Part shown: one piece after another, positions 1-4,248 of the stretch
How positions within the stretch are numbered: position 1 is the first letter of the stretch
Layout of the letters: each line of letters opens with the position of its first letter
Source of the DNA: Euzebya sp051004735
Lineage (GTDB): Bacteria; Actinomycetota; Nitriliruptoria; Euzebyales; Euzebyaceae
Direction: 5' to 3'
DNA: 5,574 nt
Assembly (NCBI GenBank): GCA_051004735.1
Contig: JBPCKA010000047.1
Coordinates: forward strand, 1 to 5,574
Notes under the pieces: model-generated
Seen by the model: the letters and a program-made list of their open reading frames with translations, nothing else
What the model was told of the DNA's origin: nothing
The model's database searches: none
Program-made: the position numbers and the translations under genes

Positions 1-165
1 GATCAGCAGCAGCGCGAGCCAGCACAGTTGCACGTGGCCGCGGATCCGGTCCTCGCGGTGGTGGAACACCGGGCACAACCCAACCCGAGGTGGCCTTTCA
101 TGTCCCGCCAGCCGCGTTCGACAGCGAGGAGTTGCTTGTACGCCGCGGGCAGGGTTGGGCTTAGG
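1..165 (-). pseudogene. IS1634-type (IS4-like) transposase fragment, frameshifted
   Basis: On the minus strand, positions about 140 to 93 encode YKQLLAVERGWRDMKG. This contains the E-x6-K part of the IS4-superfamily Y-R-E-K signature around the last catalytic Glu. A different frame, from position 72 to the window edge, encodes PVFHHREDRIRGHVQLCWLA followed by more hydrophobic residues, which normally follows directly in IS1634-family transposases. The two halves are out of frame, with the switch between about 72 and 100, so the gene is broken. Homology fades to the right of about 150-165, and no upstream part of the transposase is found anywhere else in the window. The rest of the C-terminus lies beyond the left edge. 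The family assignment rests on recall of these motifs, not on a search. Most likely this is a dead IS remnant next to or cut by the neighbouring element. Confidence 0.72.
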
Positions 166-221
166 TACCTTGTCGGCGTCCTGGCCCAGGGTGTTAAGCG
201 TCGCGTTGTTTGACGATTCTG

Positions 222-235
222 GCGTCGTGGTCGGT
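222..235 (+). repeat. Left copy of inverted end motif (partner 2293-2306)
   Basis: GCGTCGTGGTCGGT here matches GCGTGGTGGTCGGT read on the minus strand at 2293-2306, with one mismatch in 14. The two copies flank the transposase/ATPase pair in inverted orientation, as expected for transposase-binding sites at the two ends of an element. GC-rich low-complexity sequence makes some chance similarity possible. Confidence 0.4.
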
Positions 236-284
236 GACGACGTGGGGGGTGTGACTGCGCCCCCGGGCGGGGTCGGCCGGGGGC

Positions 285-324
285 GTTGGTCGTCGTGCTG
301 ACGTGGTGGTCGTCGATGGTGACG
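285..324 (+). repeat. Tandem direct repeat inside the left end of the element
   Basis: GTTGGTCGTCGTGCTGACG (285-303) is followed after one base by GGTGGTCGTCGATGGTGACG (305-324). With one single-base gap, 17 of the 19 bases of the first copy match the second. The second copy is preceded by and includes CGTGGTGGTCG (302-312), identical to the minus strand of 2295-2305. Repeated transposase-binding sites of about 20 bp at element ends are known for Tn7 and Tn402-like transposons, so this may be such an array; that role is inferred. Confidence 0.4.
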
Positions 325-332
325 GGTTGGGG

Positions 333-1145
333 TTACTCGCTGTTCTCGGTGATCGCGGATTGGGCGGCGCTGAGGTCGACGATGGACTTGGTTGCGGCGT
401 AGGTGGCGATCAGGGCGGCCACGGCGAGGTTGTTGATCGCCCGGGGGTAGCCGCGTGCGGCTTGGTGGATCGCGGTGCTGGCGTCGTCGGAGAAGAGGGG
501 GTCGGAGCGTCCGGCGAGTTTGAGGTGGTGGCGGATGTAGTCGGTGGTGTCGCTGGTGTTCATCCCGGTGATCGAGTAGCGGGTGGAGACGCGTTGGTCC
601 AGGGCGGCCAGGACGGCCAGTTTGAGTCGGCGGCGCAGGGTGGGTTGGCCGATCAGCAGCAGGGCGAAGTTGGAGGCGGTGTCCATCTCGGTGTTGGTCA
701 GCATTCGTAGGGCTTCCAGGTCGGTGTTGCCCAGTAGGTGGGCCTCGTCGATGACCACGACGGGCAGGCGGGCGCGTTCGTCGAGCTTGCCGGCCAGCAG
801 CCGGGCGGTTTGGGAGGCCAGGACCCCGGAGTAGAACGCGGGGGTGCCGCCCAGGGCGGTGACGATGGCGGTGTGGATGCCGCGCATGGTGATGGTGGGG
901 TCGGCGATGTAGATGATCTGGTGGCGGGAGGGTTCCAGGGCGGCCAGGGCGGCGCGCACGGCGACGGTCTTGCCGGCGCCGACCTCGCCGGTGATCACGC
1001 CGAGCTGGCGTTGGTCCACGCACCACTGGATCCGGGCGACGGCCTCGGCGTGCCCGGGGTGGGGGTGCAGTCCTTGGGGTGGGATGTTGCGGGAGAAGGG
1101 CATGCGGGTGAAGCCGTAGTGGGCCTGGAGCCGGTCGATGCTCAC
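333..1145 (-). CDS. AAA+ ATPase, ExeA/TniB type, transposition helper
   Basis: This is a complete 270-residue P-loop ATPase. The N-terminus (YGFTRMPFSRNIPPQGLHP, about residues 10-28) is the typical opening of ExeA-like proteins. Walker A is GEVGAGKT (53-60) and Walker B is VVVIDEAH (129-136). A sensor-1 region LLLIGQPTL (162-170), a likely arginine finger in LDQRVSTR (R185) and a sensor-2 GYPRAINNL (232-240) follow in the right order. The GTG start at 1145 is chosen because the family N-terminus begins there, an AGGTGG sits four bases upstream (1150-1155), and the codon overlaps the transposase stop as GTGA, which suggests translational coupling. In TniB/TnsC-like systems such an ATPase binds target DNA and recruits or activates the transposase; that role is inferred here from the pairing. 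No inactivating change is visible. ExeA secretion ATPases share the fold, but the neighbour makes a transposition role far more likely. Confidence 0.85.
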   Translation of the reverse strand: MSIDRLQAHYGFTRMPFSRNIPPQGLHPHPGHAEAVARIQWCVDQRQLGVITGEVGAGKTVAVRAALAALEPSRHQIIYIADPTITMRGIHTAIVTALGGTPAFYSGVLASQTARLLAGKLDERARLPVVVIDEAHLLGNTDLEALRMLTNTEMDTASNFALLLIGQPTLRRRLKLAVLAALDQRVSTRYSITGMNTSDTTDYIRHHLKLAGRSDPLFSDDASTAIHQAARGYPRAINNLAVAALIATYAATKSIVDLSAAQSAITENSE

Positions 1146-2214
1146 CGTGCCACCTGCTGGTCGCTCGGGTCGGGGCGGGTCATCGCGGTGAAGGTGATGG
1201 GTTGGGCGGTCATGGCGTCCTGGTGGCGGGTTTGGATCAGGCGCAGGTAGTCGATCCCGGAGGCGGCGTGCGCGGCGCCGGTGTCCGCGTCGGCTCGGGC
1301 TTTGGCGGCCTTGGGGTGCACGTGCCGGGAGATGTCCAGCAGGGTGGCTTGCCCGGCTGGGACCCCGCCGGGTGCGGTCACCGCGATCGGGGCGGCCAGG
1401 TCGAACGGGTCGTAGACCAGCTCGATGCGGGCGCCGGCCAGGACCGGGTCGACCTGGTAGGTGTTGGCGTGCAACGAGATGGTCCCGGCCTTGGACACGG
1501 TGCGCATCGCGGACCAGCAGAACGCCTCGGCGATCGCGGCGGGGTCCTTGCGGCGCGGTTGCCGCCCCGCCCACCCGGTCTCCCACCGGGCAAGGGGGGT
1601 TTGCCCGGTGGTGGTGTGGGTCGCGTGTGGTAGACGACCTCGACCCAGGAGGTGAACAGCGCGTTCAGCTCGCCCAGGGTGGCCACCGCGGTCCCGGCCG
1701 GCCCCGTGCTGGTCGTGGCGGTGGTTGTGGTGTCGGGGTCGGTGGTGATCTCGGTCAGGAACTGGGAGGTCACGGTGTTGAAGAAGCGTTCGATCTTGCC
1801 CCTGCCCTGGGGTCGGTAGGGTGCCGAATGGATCAACCGGATGCCCAGCCGGGCGCAGATCCGCAGCAGCGACGCGTCGGAGAAGGCCGAGCCGTTGTCG
1901 ACGTAGACCGCTTGGGGGATCCCGCGCGATTCCATCGCTGGGCGCAACGCGGCGGCCAGCCGCACGGTGTCCTCGGCGAAGGCCCACCGGGCGGCCACGA
2001 CCAGGCGGGAGTGGTCGTCCAGGAACGCGAACAGGTAGGTTTTGCGTCCCCCGATCCTGGGCCCGTGCAGCCCGTCGCCGACCCAGATCTCGTTGGGGTG
2101 AGATGCCTCGAACCGCCCGGTCGCGGCCGCTGGGGTGCCGGTGGGGATGTCCAGGGTGCGAAAGTGGCGCAGCAGCGTGGACTCCGAAGGAGCATCGCCC
2201 AGGGTGGCGGTCAT
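1142..2214 (-). pseudogene. DDE transposase (rve/IS481-like catalytic core), frameshifted and N-terminally short
   Basis: From the ATG at 2214 the frame encodes an integrase-fold catalytic core. Catalytic residues are D47 (WVGDGLHG), D106 (YVDNGSAF) and E142 (GRGKIERFF), giving exact DD(35)E spacing. PSESTLLRHFR (about 9-19) precedes the core. Near 1616-1623 homology leaves this frame after VEVVYHTR and resumes in the -1 frame with HTTTGQTPLARW, then a C-terminal domain including TISLHANTYQVDP and GIDYLRLIQTRH, ending at the TGA at 1142-1144. Joined, the two parts give about 357 residues. The first frame alone runs on to a stop at 1378-1380 with unrelated sequence. A TAG at 2227-2229 lies just upstream of the ATG. 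The N-terminal helix-turn-helix region of roughly 100 residues that I expect in relatives is absent. The catalytic triad is intact, but the product is probably not functional. Confidence 0.8.
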
Positions 2215-2292
2215 GATCCGGCGGACCTACCGCCGGCTCGGGCATCCCCGCCAACTCCTCGACCCCGGCTTCATCGAACACCCGCCAAGACT

Positions 2293-2306
2293 ACCGACCA
2301 CCACGC
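2293..2306 (-). repeat. Right copy of inverted end motif (partner 222-235)
   Basis: Read on the minus strand this is GCGTGGTGGTCGGT. It lies about 80 bp upstream of the transposase ATG and pairs in inverted orientation with 222-235 (13 of 14) and with 302-312 (11 of 11 over 2295-2305). It probably marks a transposase-binding site close to the right end of the element. The short distance to the catalytic core agrees with loss of the transposase N-terminus by internal deletion. Confidence 0.4.
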
Positions 2307-2404
2307 GATATTGACCGGATTTCCGACGGCGCGGCGCGCCAAAAGCCGCAGGTCAACTGAAGTGAGGATCAACTACTTCCGGAGGTCTGAGCCTCACGAA
2401 GACG

Positions 2405-2412
2405 TCACGTGA
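2405..2412. promoter_or_regulatory. Perfect 8-bp palindrome upstream of the promoter
   Basis: TCACGTGA ends 13 bases before the -35 box, a position where activators or repressors commonly bind. It overlaps a GACGTC palindrome (2401-2406). No specific regulator can be assigned, and an 8-bp palindrome can occur by chance. Confidence 0.3.
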
Positions 2413-2425
2413 TCGAGGGCTGCCC

Positions 2426-2453
2426 TTGACTCTAACTTTACTTTCTCTATACT
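2426..2453 (+). promoter_or_regulatory. Near-consensus housekeeping promoter of the beta-helix gene
   Basis: The -35 box is TTGACT (2426-2431) and the -10 box is TATACT (2448-2453), separated by 16 bp. Each differs from the sigma-70/SigA consensus by one base. The segment around it is an AT-rich island in otherwise GC-rich DNA. The predicted start of transcription is near 2460, giving a leader of about 58 nt before the ATG at 2518. No other gene begins downstream on this strand, so it must serve the beta-helix gene. Confidence 0.75.
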
Positions 2454-2458
2454 CAAAA

Positions 2459-2474
2459 GTCAGTGAACACTGAC
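2459..2474. promoter_or_regulatory. Candidate operator: 7+7 palindrome at the transcription start
   Basis: GTCAGTG-AA-CACTGAC has perfect 7-bp arms and a 2-bp centre, and begins five bases after the -10 box, so it covers the predicted start site. That is the classical place for a dimeric repressor to block transcription. A 2-nt loop makes an RNA hairpin less favoured than a DNA-binding role. The regulator is unknown and not encoded in this window. Confidence 0.55.
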
Positions 2475-2495
2475 GCGTTGACCCGTGAACAACGC
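2475..2495 (+). promoter_or_regulatory. Leader hairpin upstream of the ribosome binding site
   Basis: GCGTTG (2475-2480) pairs with CAACGC (2490-2495) around a 9-nt loop. It starts directly after the operator-like palindrome and ends 8 bases before the Shine-Dalgarno sequence. It could stabilise the 5' end of the mRNA or help expose the ribosome binding site, or it may be a second protein-binding site. A 6-bp stem is modest evidence. Confidence 0.3.
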
Positions 2496-2503
2496 AACGA
2501 ACC

Positions 2504-2509
2504 GGAGGG
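2504..2509 (+). promoter_or_regulatory. Ribosome binding site that fixes the start at 2518
   Basis: GGAGGG lies 8 bases before the ATG at 2518. The alternative in-frame GTG at 2485 has no Shine-Dalgarno sequence and lies inside the leader hairpin, so this site decides for the shorter protein. Confidence 0.8.
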
Positions 2510-2517
2510 ATCCTGAG

Positions 2518-4074
2518 ATGAGACTGCGCGCTGTCGCACAAGGGGCGGAGCCGCCGACACGACCGAGGGGCCAGGACCGACTCGTCCGGCGTCGCTTCCT
2601 GGGCGTCGTCGGCGCATCCGGAGCCGTGGCCGCCATCTCTCGCTCACCCGCGGCCGCTGCCGCGACCAAGACCGAGCAGCCCCTCTCCGATCACGACTCC
2701 GCAAATGCCACCCTGCTCCGTGCCGACGACTCGGCGACCCGGTCCGAGCTCACCTCCAACGGAGAGCTCCCCGTCGGCAAGCACGAACTCGTCGTCAACG
2801 TCAAAGACTTCGGGGCTGCGGGGGATGGCAGCACCAACGACACGGCCGCGATCCAGTCCGCCATCGACTACACACGGTCCCGGCCGTTTCCGGGCAACGG
2901 TGGCCCTGCCGGGGGGGTGGTCTACCTGCCCGGCGGAGAGTACGTCCTCGATTCCACGCTCAACCTGCACCTGTTTTCCGGCACACTGCGCGGCAACGGA
3001 CTGGGCAACGCCCCCACATACCGCTCAGCCCCGGGGCAGGCCACAGTGCTGAGATGGGCCGGCGGTGCAGCACCAATGATCCGGGTCCAGGACTCCCGGC
3101 ACGTTGTCATGGAGAACCTACGCCTTGCCGGCGGAATCGGCACCGCACCCACACATGGGATCAATCTGCACAACCTGAGCACCGACCGGCAGGGCCGCAA
3201 CGGCTCGCTTCACATTCGCGACGTGGTGATAGGGGAGTGGCCGTGGGAAGGGACACCGTCGACCCGTCACCCTGTCATCGGGATCGGCTGGTCCGGTGAC
3301 GACGGCAACAATGACGCCTGGACCGTGGAGCGAGTGGTCATCAGAGGGTGTGCGATAGGGATAGATCTGCCCAATCTGCAGTCCATCTGGGGACAGGTCC
3401 GTGACACTGCTGTCTCCAAGGCCGCCACCGTTGGACTGCGCACGCGCGCCTGCGTCATCGCGTCCAACGTCAACTTCCAGCATTGTGCCGTCGATGTGCA
3501 GCTGCTCGCGGCCGCGCAGTTCGACGTGCATGGCCTGAACTCCGAGCACTCAGGTCAGGTCTGCCACGTCGCAGAGAAGGGCCGATTGCAGGTGCGGGGA
3601 GGGCTATGGACATTGACCTCTCCCATGGGTTCGAACCCGTTCATCCAGCACGACGGTGCCGCCTTCAACAACGCCGGGGTCGCGTTGGACGGCGTCTACA
3701 TCGTCAACAGCACACGCGGGCAGCACCCCACCCTACGAATGACTGCCAACGGTTCGTCTGCTGCGCCCGGACACCTGACCTTGCGGGACCTCCGTACGAC
3801 GATGGCCCTGTCCGACATCGATCTACGGGTCTCCGGCGGAAGTAAACTCTTCGTCAACATCGCCTCGACAGGGTGGTCGATCCAAGGCGCGACGTTGCTC
3901 TCCGATGCCACTGGGGACACCATCCCACAGCAACTCACCGGCCCGGATGATCCGCAGAAGAGAGTGGCGGCGCCAGTCGGATCAACCTACCAACGGATGG
4001 GCGGTGGATCCGGTCCTCGATTCTACGTCAAACAGTCCGGCGCGGGCGGCAAGAACGGATGGGTCGCCAAGTAA
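2518..4074 (+). CDS. Tat-exported right-handed beta-helix protein, Pectate_lyase_3-like
   Basis: The 518-residue product begins with a Tat signal: RRRFLG (24-29), then a hydrophobic stretch and an Ala-rich cleavage region near 44-49. There is no lipobox Cys, so it is probably released. After a polar linker comes the Pectate_lyase_3 start VKDFGAAGDGSTNDTAAIQ (about 95-113), then GGVVYLPGGEYVL (132-144). A long series of short beta-strand turns, consistent with a parallel beta-helix, runs to about 450. The end (about 486-518), APVGSTYQR with GGGSG, FYVK and GWVAK, resembles tails of phage or prophage proteins. Such proteins often bind or cleave polysaccharides, but no catalytic residues can be named, so substrate and activity are unknown. 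The gene stands alone with its own promoter and converges with the YihY/BrkB gene. Three ATA and at least four AGA codons are unusual for such GC-rich DNA and suggest transfer. Confidence 0.85.
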   Translation: MRLRAVAQGAEPPTRPRGQDRLVRRRFLGVVGASGAVAAISRSPAAAAATKTEQPLSDHDSANATLLRADDSATRSELTSNGELPVGKHELVVNVKDFGAAGDGSTNDTAAIQSAIDYTRSRPFPGNGGPAGGVVYLPGGEYVLDSTLNLHLFSGTLRGNGLGNAPTYRSAPGQATVLRWAGGAAPMIRVQDSRHVVMENLRLAGGIGTAPTHGINLHNLSTDRQGRNGSLHIRDVVIGEWPWEGTPSTRHPVIGIGWSGDDGNNDAWTVERVVIRGCAIGIDLPNLQSIWGQVRDTAVSKAATVGLRTRACVIASNVNFQHCAVDVQLLAAAQFDVHGLNSEHSGQVCHVAEKGRLQVRGGLWTLTSPMGSNPFIQHDGAAFNNAGVALDGVYIVNSTRGQHPTLRMTANGSSAAPGHLTLRDLRTTMALSDIDLRVSGGSKLFVNIASTGWSIQGATLLSDATGDTIPQQLTGPDDPQKRVAAPVGSTYQRMGGGSGPRFYVKQSGAGGKNGWVAK

Positions 4075-4101
4075 GACGGCGGCGACAGAGCCCAGGTCCG
4101 A

Positions 4102-4133
4102 GGCGGATCTGGACGAGGGCGGATCTGCAAGAG
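4102..4133 (+). repeat. 16-bp tandem duplication after the beta-helix gene
   Basis: GGCGGATCTGGACGAG (4102-4117) is followed directly by GGCGGATCTGCAAGAG (4118-4133). The copies match at 14 of 16 positions. They lie 27 bp after the stop codon, in noncoding DNA. This is most simply a slippage duplication; no function is evident. Confidence 0.65.
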
Positions 4134-4152
4134 GCCAGACGGCTTCGGCCAT

Positions 4153-4176
4153 CACTCTCTCCGATCAGAGAGAGTG
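4153..4176. terminator. Hairpin 1 between convergent genes, likely terminator
   Basis: A 9-bp perfect stem (4153-4161 with 4168-4176) closes a 6-nt loop. It lies 78 bp after the stop of the beta-helix gene and about 70 bp after that of the leftward gene. No T-run follows on either strand, which is common for actinobacterial terminators. Its 3' arm shares bases 4172-4176 with hairpin 2. Confidence 0.6.
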
Positions 4177-4214
4177 GGTATCCGCTCACCACAGCGATGA
4201 GCGGATAGCCACTC
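4172..4214. terminator. Hairpin 2 between convergent genes, likely bidirectional terminator
   Basis: The inner stem TATCCGCTCA (4179-4188) pairs perfectly with TGAGCGGATA (4198-4207) around a 9-nt loop. Past one G-G mismatch (4178/4208) the stem continues for six more pairs (4172-4177 with 4209-4214), 16 pairs in all. It is the strongest structure in the window and lies between two converging genes, so it can stop transcription from both sides. There is no T-run; a C-run follows on the plus strand. Confidence 0.7.
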
Positions 4215-4248
4215 ACACCCCCCCGGTCAGACCGGCCGGTCCCGCCCG

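Larger units (their letters stand above)
166..332. other. Noncoding gap between the IS remnant and the ATPase gene; probable left end of the element
   Basis: I see no gene here. On the minus strand a short open stretch ending in a TAA near 197-199 reads RSHTPHVVTDHDARIVKQRDA in pieces, but I do not recognise it. The stretch holds the motifs at 222-235 and 285-324 that recur in inverted orientation at 2293-2306, so it probably contains the left terminus of the transposase/ATPase element. The exact end base and a target-site duplication could not be found. Confidence 0.45.
222..2306 (-). mobile_element. Decayed transposon with DDE transposase and ExeA/TniB-type ATPase; boundaries approximate
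   Basis: Two overlapping leftward genes, a DDE transposase followed by an AAA+ ATPase, form the transposition module. The overall design resembles TniA-TniB (Tn402/Tn5053), TnsB-TnsC (Tn7) and IstA-IstB (IS21), in which the ATPase guides target choice for the transposase. The boundaries given here are the outer limits of the best inverted motif pair: 222-235 matches the reverse complement of 2293-2306 at 13 of 14 bases. A second pair, 302-312 and 2295-2305, matches 11 of 11. True ends may lie somewhat farther out. No TniQ, resolvase or passenger gene is present. The transposase is frameshifted and N-terminally short, so the copy should not move by itself. Confidence 0.6.

Noticed and set aside
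303..1250. Plus-strand Gly/Val-rich open frames
   Set aside because: These are antisense to the ATPase with its Walker motifs. Composition is typical of mirror frames and no start signals are seen.
1585..1623. Programmed -1 frameshift in the transposase
   Set aside because: Codons across the junction (CAC ACG CGA CCC ACA) contain no slippery heptamer. The C-run nearer 1590 comes after the point where homology has already changed frame.
251..2356. Possible terminal inverted repeat TGACTGCG (252) with TGACCTGCG (minus strand, 2356)
   Set aside because: It needs a gap and matches poorly farther in, and no target duplication flanks it. Kept only as a possible alternative boundary.
2362..2397. 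Inverted pair GTGAGG and CCTCAC
   Set aside because: Arms are only 6 bp with a 24-base gap and competing partners; too weak to call a structure.
1372..2412. Long plus-strand open frame (346 residues)
   Set aside because: It lies antisense to the DDE transposase, whose catalytic motifs prove the minus strand. The plus-strand product is Arg/Pro/Gly-rich with no domain, as expected for the complement of GC-rich coding DNA.
2485..2517. GTG at 2485 as start of the beta-helix gene
   Set aside because: It has no Shine-Dalgarno sequence and lies inside the leader hairpin, while ATG at 2518 has GGAGGG at good spacing and directly precedes a normal Tat signal.
4231..4240. Perfect 10-bp palindrome ACCGGCCGGT
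   Set aside because: Simple GC-rich self-complementary sequence with no loop; expected at some frequency in such DNA and without a promoter nearby.
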